This document shows, piece after piece, positions 7,489-16,151 of a stretch of DNA of 64,000 nt (the stretch's first letter is position 1; each line of letters starts with the position of its first letter). A program made the translations under genes and the position numbers. The DNA is from Hungatella effluvii. GTDB taxonomy: Bacteria; Bacillota; Clostridia; Lachnospirales; Lachnospiraceae. The stretch covers positions 1 through 64,000 of the forward strand of contig NZ_QJKD01000013.1 of NCBI RefSeq assembly GCF_003201875.1, written 5' to 3'. The notes beneath the pieces are model-generated. The model saw nothing but the letters and a program-made list of their open reading frames with translations, ran no database searches and was not told the DNA's origin.

Positions 7489-8217
7489 ATGAAAACAACA
7501 ATTCAGGTATCCGGTCTTTCAAAGTCATACGGTGCGCTGCATGTTATCAGGAATCTTGATTTAACGGTATCCAAAGGTGAAGTTTACGGTCTTCTCGGCG
7601 CTAACGGCGCGGGGAAAAGCACGGCGATCGAGTGCATGCTGGGTACAAAAAAAGCCGATACCGGCAGTATTTCCATTCTGGGAATGAGCCCGCAAAAGGA
7701 CCGCAGGAGCTTATTTCAGCAGGTTGGCGTGCAGTTTCAGGAGGCCAATTATCCTGACAAGATCAGGGTGAGCGAGCTGTGCGAGGAAACAGCCTGCCTC
7801 TACAATGGTCCGGCCGACTACACCAAACTGTTAAAGCAGTTTGGACTCCAGGAAAAAGCAAAGAATTTTGTCAGCGAACTGTCCGGCGGCCAGAAACAGA
7901 GGCTGTTTATCGTTCTGGCATTAATCCCCGATCCCCAGGTGGTATTCTTAGATGAACTGACCACCGGCCTTGACACCAAGGCAAGAAGGAGTGTGTGGAA
8001 GAGCCTTCAGGAGCTGAAAGACAGAGGGCTCACGATCTTCTTAACCTCGCACTTCATGGATGAGGTGGAAGAGCTCTGCGACAGAATCGGTATCTTAAAA
8101 GACGGAGCATTCGCATTCTGCGGAACAACAGCCGAAGCGGTTGCGTTAAGCCCGGGCAATACGCTGGAAGAGGCGTATCTGTGGTTTACGGGAGAGGAGG
8201 CTGACGGAGATGAATAA
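7489..8217 (+). CDS. ABC-2 type transporter ATP-binding protein
   Basis: A 242-residue ATPase started at the ATG at 7489 (GAGAGGAG upstream) rather than the in-frame codon at 7447. Walker A GANGAGKST is at 37-45, signature LSGGQ at 131-135 and Walker B VVFLDE at 151-156; the D-loop region reads LTTGLD (Leu in place of the usual Pro after the catalytic Glu). This is the CcmA/NatA-like class that pairs with ABC-2 permeases for drug, peptide or lipid export. Its last 8 bases overlap the permease gene, indicating translational coupling. Confidence 0.93.
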   Translation: MKTTIQVSGLSKSYGALHVIRNLDLTVSKGEVYGLLGANGAGKSTAIECMLGTKKADTGSISILGMSPQKDRRSLFQQVGVQFQEANYPDKIRVSELCEETACLYNGPADYTKLLKQFGLQEKAKNFVSELSGGQKQRLFIVLALIPDPQVVFLDELTTGLDTKARRSVWKSLQELKDRGLTIFLTSHFMDEVEELCDRIGILKDGAFAFCGTTAEAVALSPGNTLEEAYLWFTGEEADGDE

Positions 8218-8953
8218 ATTTCTTACAATGCTGAAAACCGAGTTAAAACTCTCCTTCCGTGGAATGGACATGATCATATTCGCCGTCTGCATGCCCGTGG
8301 TCGTGGTTATACTGCTCGGGATTATTTACGGCGGAAAACCGGCTTTTGACGGCGCGGACTATACTTTTCTGGAACAATCCTTCGGCGCAGTCTCCACAAT
8401 CGCAGTCTGCGCGGGCGGCGTCATGGGGCTGCCTCTGGTAATCTCCGACTACCGGCAGAAGAAAATCCTCAAACGCTTTAAAATTACGCCGTCCAGCCCC
8501 GTCCTTTTACTGTCGGTTCAGGTGGCCATTTACATGATCTATTCCCTGATCGCACTGGTGCTGATCTATCTGGTGTCTGTGCTGTTATTCGGCATGAAGC
8601 TGCAGGGAGCCTTCCTACCGTTTATGGGCGCCTTTTTCCTTGTCATGATCTCCATGTTCAGTATTGGAATGCTGGTAGGCGGCGTATCTCCTAATACAAA
8701 AATCGCAAGCGTTCTTGCAAGCTTACTCTATTTCCCAATGCTGATCTTTTCCGGCGCCACACTTCCGTATGAGGTGATGCCCGCAGTGCTGCAAAAACTC
8801 GCGGACCTGCTGCCGCTGACTCAGGGAATTAAGCTGCTGAAGGCTGCCTCCCTGGGCCTGCCGGCTGAAAATGTGATGGCTTCCCTTGCCGTCATGGCGG
8901 TGATCGCGGTAGTCTGCGGCGGAGTTTCTATTCGATTTTTCAAATGGGAATGA
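8210..8953 (+). CDS. ABC-2 type transporter permease
   Basis: A 247-residue permease with six hydrophobic helices in the usual ABC-2 order and the conserved stretch LLYFPMLIFSGATLPYEVMP before the last pair of helices. It overlaps the ATPase gene by 8 bases, and the two probably form a 2+2 exporter. The substrate cannot be assigned; no linked regulator or biosynthetic gene is present. A strong terminator follows at 8961. Confidence 0.92.
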   Translation: MNKFLTMLKTELKLSFRGMDMIIFAVCMPVVVVILLGIIYGGKPAFDGADYTFLEQSFGAVSTIAVCAGGVMGLPLVISDYRQKKILKRFKITPSSPVLLLSVQVAIYMIYSLIALVLIYLVSVLLFGMKLQGAFLPFMGAFFLVMISMFSIGMLVGGVSPNTKIASVLASLLYFPMLIFSGATLPYEVMPAVLQKLADLLPLTQGIKLLKAASLGLPAENVMASLAVMAVIAVVCGGVSIRFFKWE

Positions 8954-8960
8954 CAGTCGG

Positions 8961-9007
8961 TGTAAAAAAACTGGTTGAGCGCACAGGCTCAACCAGTTTT
9001 TTTTACA
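8961..9007. terminator. Bidirectional Rho-independent terminator
   Basis: CTGGTTGAGC, loop GCACAG, GCTCAACCAG with flanking A7 and T8 runs. It ends the ABC-2 operon on the plus strand and could also stop the leftward GH20 operon. Confidence 0.9.
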
Positions 9008-9059
9008 CACGAATCATCCGCATCCATTTCTTTAACCCGTGTTTCTTCTGCATCTTCCA

Positions 9060-11003
9060 TTATATTCCTGCGATATTCCCCGCGCTGACAATATTCTGCC
9101 AGAAATTACAGCTGCACAGCGCATGGCTGCCGTCGCTCTGATCCGGCGCATAGACAAGTCTCTTCTCCTCCAGCTCCGGCAGGCAGTCGGTCTCACCGGA
9201 AAGATACTGGGTCAGCCTTTTTCCGGCGTATTCCAGGCGCGCCCTCACTCCGGCCAGTCTGATATCCAGCACCTCGTATCCGAACACCTTACACTCCTCC
9301 ATCCAGATTCCCTGTCTTAAGTCTGCAAGTCTCTCCGTCAGTCTGATACAGGCCGGAATGCCGTTCTGTTCCGCTTCCGCCAGATAATCCCTGTCTCCGC
9401 TGTGGTAGCTGTCATGGATCCGGATCCCCAGTTCTGCTTTCTGTTCCAGAAGCCGTGCTAAAACCTCGTAGTACTCAAACAGCACATGGGCGCCCGAATG
9501 GCGGCTCCTGTAGTCAGCCAGTTCCTCTGCCAGCTTCTGATAGTGTTCCGTCAGTCCCAGATCACGAATCTGTTCATCGAACAGGCCCAGCATAACGTCC
9601 TGGTAGAGCAGGAACTTGGATGGATTGTCCGCGTAACGGTTATTCTTACCGGCACCGGGAACGTTGTCGAACCGATCCAGAAGCCACCATGCCTCCCTGC
9701 CGTCGCCCCAGAGAAATTCCATGTAATCGCCGTCCGCCCTCTGTTCTTCGCCCTGCAAACCACTTTCTCCGGAAAAACAGGCTTCTGCAAAGGTTGTGAG
9801 CGAAAGATTTCCGGCCGTCATCGGCGTCTCCGCCCCATTGTCCTGCCAGAATGTACAGATCACCTCTGATACACCGTTCTCCCGGCATGCTTCCAGCGCG
9901 GGCATAAGCGTCGCCGCCATCCAGGAATAATTCGGTGCAACACCGTTCCATATCCACGCACCGCCTGCAAACAGCGTCTGGTCTGACAGTTTCTTATGAA
10001 GCCTGATATAATTCTCATAGTGTTTTTTCTCATCGTGATAGTAATCCCAGTAGACCATCGCTACGCCTTTCGGAATTTCCGGCAGATCGGAAAAATCGGT
10101 CTCCGGCGGCAGATCGTAGTAATCGCCGCTGGGGGACTTCAGCCGAAAATACATATCGCTCCAGATCATCGGCTCCATCCCGTATTTCCGGCAGATGGAC
10201 AGCACCCGCTGTAAGTGGCTGTTCATGATCTCGAAGCGGTTCTGATAGCCATTTTTATTTAAATAATTCCCAAGGCCCAGTTCATGCGCCTCATCCATAC
10301 CGAGGTGGACACGCCTGCTGCGGAAAGCGGAGGACACACTGCTTATCATGGCATCGATCAGCCTGTAGACCTCATCGTCGCCGGCAAGGAGAATGTCCGG
10401 CGTATCGGTCAGCCCCTGCATGGTCTTCCATCGGAGCGCCGTATGCAGATGCGCCAGCGTCTGAATGCACGGTACAATCTCGATTCCAAACAGTTCCGCA
10501 TAGTCATCACAGGACTTCAGTTCCTCTCTCGTGTAACGTCCGCGGAAAGCACCAAAATACGGATACTCCGGGACCTCATACGTCTCTTCCGTATACAGCA
10601 TCATAAGATTCATGCCCAGGGATGCCATGCGTCTGATGTACTCTTCTATTTTCCCGACCTTTAATACGCCGTTTCTGGAACAGTCAAGCATAGCCCCCGA
10701 TGACTGGAAGCAGGCACTTTCCTGCTGCTCTAATTCCGAATCTGCCCCATGCGTCTCCAGATATTCCAGCGCCTTCATAAAACCTCTGAAAAAATGGACC
10801 TTTTCCCTGCATCTGATTGTTAAGACGCCATGTTTCAAAGAGACTGAAATCTCATGTTCTCCTTCCTGTTCCCAGCAGATGACCGGCTGTTCCCTTACTG
10901 CGGTGCTCTCCCCTTCTTTCCCGAGCTCATGGCCCCGCTCCTCAAGCAGCAGCTCCAGCCCTTCCCTTACTTTTGCGGCACTTTGATCCAATCGAAATTT
11001 CAT
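9060..11003 (-). CDS. Glycoside hydrolase family 20 (beta-N-acetylhexosaminidase), cytoplasmic
   Basis: A 647-residue enzyme removing terminal beta-GlcNAc or beta-GalNAc by substrate-assisted catalysis. The catalytic pair Asp237-Glu238 sits in HLGMDEAHELG. The TIM-barrel runs from about 100 to 430, with active-site aromatics in VYWDYY and WIWNGV; an N-terminal domain (1-95) and a helical C-terminal region flank it, as in streptococcal GH20C-type enzymes. There is no signal peptide, so it acts on imported oligosaccharide. It starts one base after the YesN-type regulator's stop, with GGAAGG overlapping that gene's end, and is the last gene of a six-gene operon with its transporter and two-component system. 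Confidence 0.9.
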   Translation of the reverse strand: MKFRLDQSAAKVREGLELLLEERGHELGKEGESTAVREQPVICWEQEGEHEISVSLKHGVLTIRCREKVHFFRGFMKALEYLETHGADSELEQQESACFQSSGAMLDCSRNGVLKVGKIEEYIRRMASLGMNLMMLYTEETYEVPEYPYFGAFRGRYTREELKSCDDYAELFGIEIVPCIQTLAHLHTALRWKTMQGLTDTPDILLAGDDEVYRLIDAMISSVSSAFRSRRVHLGMDEAHELGLGNYLNKNGYQNRFEIMNSHLQRVLSICRKYGMEPMIWSDMYFRLKSPSGDYYDLPPETDFSDLPEIPKGVAMVYWDYYHDEKKHYENYIRLHKKLSDQTLFAGGAWIWNGVAPNYSWMAATLMPALEACRENGVSEVICTFWQDNGAETPMTAGNLSLTTFAEACFSGESGLQGEEQRADGDYMEFLWGDGREAWWLLDRFDNVPGAGKNNRYADNPSKFLLYQDVMLGLFDEQIRDLGLTEHYQKLAEELADYRSRHSGAHVLFEYYEVLARLLEQKAELGIRIHDSYHSGDRDYLAEAEQNGIPACIRLTERLADLRQGIWMEECKVFGYEVLDIRLAGVRARLEYAGKRLTQYLSGETDCLPELEEKRLVYAPDQSDGSHALCSCNFWQNIVSAGNIAGI

Positions 11004-11004
11004 T

Positions 11005-12522
11005 TTAGTCCTTCCCTTTCTCTTTTTCTTCCTGATACACCGCCCGGTATTCCGACGGGTAGATTCCCGTATTTTTCTTAAATATTTTGGAAAAATACAG
11101 GGGGTCCTGATATCCTACCATCCCCGCAATATCCTTTGAAGTAATATTCGGATACGCAGTCAGCAGCTCCTTTGCATTGTTCAGACGAATATTCTGGATG
11201 TACTGCGACGGCGTCAGGCCCTTATACGCTTTAAAAAGTCTGCTGAGATACGGTGAAACCAGACCGAATCTGGCAGCCAGCATCTTCGTCGTAATCTGTG
11301 CATCCAAATGAGCCAGAATGTATTCATCTACCTCCCGCATCAGATTCTTTCCTTCCTCCGCCGATTTTCCCATGCTCATGTCTTTCACATATAGAAGAAA
11401 TTCATCAAACACCTGGTCCATATCCGCAGCAGAGGAAAGAAGTTCCGCAATATCCGGAAACGTATTATTTTCCTCCGGCTCATTTCGCTCTGCGGAATGG
11501 ACTGCCGCCATCAGAAACAGCTTCTGCAAAATCCGTTCCAGCTCCGTCTGCGTGACTCTGAACAGCTTCATCTGGTCTCTGACATTCATCAGAATCCCCT
11601 TCAGTTCGGCAAAATCGTCTTTCTTTACGGCAAAGGAGATGGCGGATTCCGTTGACGCAGCAAGAGTGAAGGGTCTTCGTTCCGGCAGAGTGTTAGTCAC
11701 AGATGATACGCCAAACATGCATTTTTCCCTTATCTCCGCCCGGAGTGCGCCAAGCCTCTCCTGCACCTGACTGATATCTGTAATGGCATTTCCATAGCAG
11801 ATGGTTATCGAAATACGGGGAGGAAGCAGCGATAGAATTGATTCCGCGATTCCGGCCATATCAGGCTCGTTTAACCCCTCCAGAAGAAGAATCTGTTCAT
11901 TCATCGCCTTTCCGAAAAAGCAGAATATCCCTTTCTCCTGTCTGGTCACAAGGGAAACGATCTGTTTTAAGTCATGATTCTTCCAGTACACATTCCCCGG
12001 CGTCATCTCCTCCAGACTGTTGGAATTAAACGCGCCGGCCATCAGATAGACGGGATATACCGTCTCAAATAACGCGTTCCCCGCCTCACAGGGATTTCCT
12101 TCATACAGTATCCCTGTCAGAATCCTGCTTTTTTCCGCCCCCGCCCTCTGCCTCAGTTCTTCCTTCATCTGAGCCAGCAGTGAAGCCAGTTCTTCTCTGT
12201 CCACGGGCTTCAGCAGATAATTTTTCGCATTGTATAAAAGGGCCTTCCGTGCATAGGAAAAATCGCGGTAACCGCTTATCACTACCGCCAGCGTGGAGGG
12301 GCACGTTTCATATATGTATTTTAGAATCTCTGTCCCATCCGCCATTGGCATATTAATATCGGTAAATACCACCTCCACCTGCTGCTCTTCCAGATATTCC
12401 ATGGCCTCTCTGCCGTTTTTCGCGCATTTCACTACCGAAAATTCAGGATCAAGTCCCTCGATCATCTTTTTTATGCCGCGAAGAAGAGGTAATTCATCTT
12501 CCGCAATCAGGACCCTAATCAT
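11005..12522 (-). CDS. YesN-type response regulator (REC + AraC HTH)
   Basis: A 505-residue regulator. The N-terminal receiver has acid pocket EDE and acceptor Asp55 in VVFTDINMPMADG, with a Lys in KPVDREE. A poorly conserved central region follows, and a C-terminal AraC double helix-turn-helix spans about 400-500 (MLAARFGLVSPYLSRLFKAY; DIAGMVGYQDPLYFSKIFKK). Its ATG overlaps the kinase stop (4-base overlap, with GGAGGTGAATTGGA upstream), so the pair is translationally coupled. It most likely activates the operon's own promoter when the kinase senses sugar. Confidence 0.93.
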   Translation of the reverse strand: MIRVLIAEDELPLLRGIKKMIEGLDPEFSVVKCAKNGREAMEYLEEQQVEVVFTDINMPMADGTEILKYIYETCPSTLAVVISGYRDFSYARKALLYNAKNYLLKPVDREELASLLAQMKEELRQRAGAEKSRILTGILYEGNPCEAGNALFETVYPVYLMAGAFNSNSLEEMTPGNVYWKNHDLKQIVSLVTRQEKGIFCFFGKAMNEQILLLEGLNEPDMAGIAESILSLLPPRISITICYGNAITDISQVQERLGALRAEIREKCMFGVSSVTNTLPERRPFTLAASTESAISFAVKKDDFAELKGILMNVRDQMKLFRVTQTELERILQKLFLMAAVHSAERNEPEENNTFPDIAELLSSAADMDQVFDEFLLYVKDMSMGKSAEEGKNLMREVDEYILAHLDAQITTKMLAARFGLVSPYLSRLFKAYKGLTPSQYIQNIRLNNAKELLTAYPNITSKDIAGMVGYQDPLYFSKIFKKNTGIYPSEYRAVYQEEKEKGKD

Positions 12523-14333
12523 TCCAATTCACCTCCAAGTAGCACAACTGCCCCCTCCTCATCGTTATATAACCGGCATTCGAAATTCCTGTCATAGCAT
12601 ATCATCAGCCTCATATAGATATTCGGGATGCAAAGCCCGCCGATCGATATCTGTTCCAGGCTCTCCCTCACATTTTTGAAGGTCAAATTCTCTTTCATCC
12701 TTCCAAATTCTTCTAAATATGCTTCCGCAAATCCCGTTCCGTTGTCATGTACTTTTATAAACCATTTCCCATCCTCTGCATAAACCAGAAGCCTGATTTT
12801 CCATACCGGTTCCGTGTTTTTAAAAGAATGCTTAAAACAGTTTTCACAGACAGGCTGGATCATAAGCTTTGGTATCCGGACATCGGACAGCGCCTGGTCC
12901 ATATGAACCTCATATTCGAACAGGTCTTCGTACCGTTCCTTCATCAGTTCCATATAATTGACTGCATTTTCAACTTCCCGTTCCATCGTACAGAATCCAT
13001 CTTCCATCGATGAGGTAAAACGCAGCATTTTGCAGAGCCGCGAACAGATATTTTCCACCTTCTCATTGCCGTCTGCCTGTGATTCCATAGAGATAATCGC
13101 CAATATATTATAGAGAAAATGAGGATTCATCTGAGACTGCAATGCAAATAAATGGGATTTCAGTTCATTCGTCTCCGCGGCGTACTGCTGTTCCACAGAC
13201 TCCTTCATCCGGCTCAATACCGCGTTAAAAGCATTCTTGATCTGTACCAGTTCATCGCTGCTTTCATAACCTGCGATGTCCATCCGGAAATGTTCCAGTG
13301 AGATCATTTTGATCGAACGGTTCAACTCCGTCAACGGCTTTGACAGCTTCCTCACGATCAGAATTTCCGTCACAATCGCAGTAATAAGAATCAGCAGCAT
13401 TCCCAGAATCATCAGTCGGTTAAACTGGGCCAGCGGCTCCATCAGCACATTCTCCGGTTTTTCGAAGAGAATGGTAAACGGCGCGTTCCGCAGTTTTCTG
13501 CTGCACACATACCGGCCCGGTACACTTTTATCCCCGTCGCTCAGCCGTCCCTCTGACGCCATCTGTATCATTGCTTCCAGTCTGCTCTCGGTCCTGCCGC
13601 TTTCGGAGCCGAAGCTCCGGTAAACAGCCTCCCCCTCGTCCGTTAGGATTACGGAATTAATATCTTTCCCTATCCCATAAAACATTTCATCAAGCCGTTC
13701 TGCAAATTCCTGCACTTCCACATATCCACACTTTAAGCTGTTGGAAGAGTAATCCTTAATCTGTCTGACAACGGAGAAATACATTTTTTCAGATAACCCG
13801 GTATCGTTCAGCACATCGTTTTGCGGCGGAACGAAGCATACGAAGCTGTCCTCCTGCCTGAAGAAATCGCGTATCTTTGCATACTCCTCTCCCGAAAAAT
13901 AAGCCTCTGTTCCGGTCGCTGTCGTAACGGTTGTCGCCGTACAGACAAAATCCTGATCATCATTATAGAGACAGATTCTGGCATACCCGTCCTTCTTAAA
14001 ATTATAAGAATTCAGCAGCTTGATAACCTCCGAAGCAATGAGAGGCTCCCGGATAAAAAAATTGCTGTCCGGCTCCTGGTCCACCTTCTGGAAGACACTC
14101 ACGATATTGGGATTTGCGGCTATCTGAAGCGCCGTTTTATCCATATTATAAAGGTGGTTATCCAGTCTGTCGGCAACGCTGGTGGCGATCACCTCAAAAT
14201 CATCATTTGTCCGTTCCGTTATGGCATCCACCACATACCGGTAAAAGATTCCCATGAGGGCGGCCGATACAAAGAGAACCATAACTATGTGAAAAAAAAT
14301 CATTTTCGATTGGAACTTTACTTTTTTCAGCAT
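12519..14333 (-). CDS. YesM-type sensor histidine kinase
   Basis: A 604-residue membrane kinase. TM1 is at about 12-32, a large extracytoplasmic sensor (dCache-like by length) at 33-300, TM2 at about 305-325, then HAMP, and a His_kinase domain with SQMNPHFLYNILAIIS (phospho-acceptor His). The ATPase lobe has VCENCFKHSF (N box) and HDNGTGF (G1). It is coded between the permease and the regulator, 24 bases after the permease stop. The sensor may detect the sugar directly or through the binding protein at 16152. Confidence 0.93.
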   Translation of the reverse strand: MLKKVKFQSKMIFFHIVMVLFVSAALMGIFYRYVVDAITERTNDDFEVIATSVADRLDNHLYNMDKTALQIAANPNIVSVFQKVDQEPDSNFFIREPLIASEVIKLLNSYNFKKDGYARICLYNDDQDFVCTATTVTTATGTEAYFSGEEYAKIRDFFRQEDSFVCFVPPQNDVLNDTGLSEKMYFSVVRQIKDYSSNSLKCGYVEVQEFAERLDEMFYGIGKDINSVILTDEGEAVYRSFGSESGRTESRLEAMIQMASEGRLSDGDKSVPGRYVCSRKLRNAPFTILFEKPENVLMEPLAQFNRLMILGMLLILITAIVTEILIVRKLSKPLTELNRSIKMISLEHFRMDIAGYESSDELVQIKNAFNAVLSRMKESVEQQYAAETNELKSHLFALQSQMNPHFLYNILAIISMESQADGNEKVENICSRLCKMLRFTSSMEDGFCTMEREVENAVNYMELMKERYEDLFEYEVHMDQALSDVRIPKLMIQPVCENCFKHSFKNTEPVWKIRLLVYAEDGKWFIKVHDNGTGFAEAYLEEFGRMKENLTFKNVRESLEQISIGGLCIPNIYMRLMICYDRNFECRLYNDEEGAVVLLGGELE

Positions 14334-14357
14334 AAAAACCTTTCTTTTCGGTTCTTT

Positions 14358-15188
14358 CTACCCCTTCACTGCTCCGGCTGTCATCCCCTCTATTATATAT
14401 TTCTGCAGGGCCAGATACAGGATGACGATGGGCAGCACTGTAATAACAAGCGCGGCAAAGACGTAATTCCAGTTTCTGGAATACAGGCCATAAAAATTAA
14501 AGATCATCATCGGAATCGTCGTTCGTTTCGAACTGCTCATCAGATACAGGGGCACCTGGAAATTGTTCCAGATTCCGATGGCTGCAATAATCAGGTTCGT
14601 GATCATGACCGGCTTTAAGATCGGCAGCAACACCTTAAATATCAATTGAAATGTATTGCAGCCATCTATGATCGCCGCTTCGTCGATCTCCTTAGGCACA
14701 CCAGTTACAAAGCTGGAAAAGGTCATGACTGCAAATGGCAGATTCACCGCAGCGAAGACGAGAATCACACCGATATAACTTCCATACAGATTCATTTTAA
14801 TCATCATAAAATAGGTTGTCACCATCTGCATGGTGGCTGTCAGCCCAAATACAAAATAGTAATACAGGGCGCCGGCTTTTTTATCGTTCCGTCTGGAAAT
14901 TATAATTCCCGTCATACAGCCAAGTATAATAACAATGGCGACAGAACACACCGTCACAATCAGGCTGTTTTTATAGCCCCTTAAAATCTCCCCTGTCTGA
15001 ATCACATGCAGATAATTTTCAAACTGAAAATGTGACGGCAGGCTCAAATCCATATGCAGTGCCTCTCCCTGAGTCTTAAACGATCCCAGAATCATCATAA
15101 TCAGAGGGATCAGAAACACCGGACATAGAACAAGACAGATCAGGAAAGGTATTATTTTTTTTCTATGGCGTATCCAGAATAACTTCAT
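14358..15188 (-). CDS. Sugar ABC transporter permease, MalG/CUT1-like
   Basis: A 276-residue inner-membrane permease with six predicted helices. The EAA loop, the contact site for the cytoplasmic ATPase, reads EIDEAAIIDGCNTFQLIFKVLLP. The C-terminus ends GMTAGAVKG, typical of MalG-type subunits. Its start overlaps the stop of the partner permease by one base. As in most CUT1 operons of Clostridia, no ATPase gene is present; a shared MsmK/MalK-type ATPase elsewhere is expected. Confidence 0.93.
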   Translation of the reverse strand: MKLFWIRHRKKIIPFLICLVLCPVFLIPLIMMILGSFKTQGEALHMDLSLPSHFQFENYLHVIQTGEILRGYKNSLIVTVCSVAIVIILGCMTGIIISRRNDKKAGALYYYFVFGLTATMQMVTTYFMMIKMNLYGSYIGVILVFAAVNLPFAVMTFSSFVTGVPKEIDEAAIIDGCNTFQLIFKVLLPILKPVMITNLIIAAIGIWNNFQVPLYLMSSSKRTTIPMMIFNFYGLYSRNWNYVFAALVITVLPIVILYLALQKYIIEGMTAGAVKG

Positions 15189-16069
15189 TATACATCAATC
15201 TCCCTTGATTTTAATAGTCTGTTTAATAAAAATGTGATTATCACAACTCCGACAGACAACAGCAATGCGCTGGCGCTGGATTTCCCAAGAAGTCCCATTC
15301 CGAACGCGCGGTACGTATAAGTGCTTAAAACCTGAGTGTCGAACCCTGGTCCTCCGCCGGTAAGGGAGTATACGAGATCAAATACCTTTAAACCACCGGT
15401 GATATTCAGCGTTGTTACAACGGTAAAAGATGGGGCCAGCAGGGGAAGCGTAATGTGACAAAACTGCTGCCACGGACTGGCTCCGTCCAACTGGGCGCTT
15501 TCATAATACTCACCGGAGATCGCATTTAAGCCTGAGATAAAAAGAAACATGCTGAATCCCGCCCACATCCAGACTTCAATGAAGATAATCCAGAACATGG
15601 CGGTTCCATAGCTGCCCAGCCAGTCTCTGGCCAACTGCCCCATCCCCGCGGCAGCCAGCAGGTTATTGACCAGACCATCCTGCTTTAAAATCCCGGTAAA
15701 TAAAAGTCCCACAATCATGCAGCTCAGCACACAGGGCAGATAGAACAGGGTCCGGAATATGCTGTTGCCGCGAAAACGCTTTACAACCACAAGCGCAATC
15801 AGCAGCCCCGTTACGGTTTTAAACAGAGTGGTCGTAAACGCAAACAGCAGTGTATTAAATATGGAACAGGCAAATACTTCATCCTGGAACAGATTGATAA
15901 AGTTGCGAAGACCTATGAACTGCGGTGAATCCATGCGGTCCAAATTCCAGTTCGTAAAGGAATAGAAGAATGCAATAATAATCGGCACTACAAAAAAAAC
16001 GGTATATACAAGCGCCCCCGGAAGAGCGATCCACATCGGATATATTTTTGAACGCAGCTTTCTGTTCAT
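15188..16069 (-). CDS. Sugar ABC transporter permease, MalF/CUT1-like
   Basis: A 293-residue permease with six helices and the EAA motif YYESAQLDGASPWQQFCHITLP. The region VYSLTGGGPGFDTQVLSTYTYR is typical of UgpA/LacF-like subunits. It starts after CAGGAGGTTTTA. It forms the heterodimeric channel with the product of the gene at 14358. A hairpin separates it from the upstream binding-protein gene. Confidence 0.93.
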   Translation of the reverse strand: MNRKLRSKIYPMWIALPGALVYTVFFVVPIIIAFFYSFTNWNLDRMDSPQFIGLRNFINLFQDEVFACSIFNTLLFAFTTTLFKTVTGLLIALVVVKRFRGNSIFRTLFYLPCVLSCMIVGLLFTGILKQDGLVNNLLAAAGMGQLARDWLGSYGTAMFWIIFIEVWMWAGFSMFLFISGLNAISGEYYESAQLDGASPWQQFCHITLPLLAPSFTVVTTLNITGGLKVFDLVYSLTGGGPGFDTQVLSTYTYRAFGMGLLGKSSASALLLSVGVVIITFLLNRLLKSREIDV

Positions 16070-16099
16070 ACATTAAAACCTCCTGATTAATGAAAGAAA

Positions 16100-16133
16100 G
16101 GGTACTGCTCTGCCTTCACAGCCCGCAGCACCC
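16100..16133 (-). promoter_or_regulatory. Intergenic hairpin after the binding-protein gene
   Basis: GGGTACTGC (16100-16108) and GCAGCACCC (16125-16133), one mismatch. It lies between the binding-protein stop and the permease start. It may stabilise the upstream mRNA or partly terminate it, giving more binding protein than permease. Confidence 0.5.
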
Positions 16134-16151
16134 GATCCTTAAACTACTTAT

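Noticed and set aside
13821..14618. 265-codon plus-strand frame antisense to the YesM kinase and permease
   Set aside because: Both minus-strand genes under it show full domain motifs; the antisense frame is His/Arg-rich with no domain pattern.
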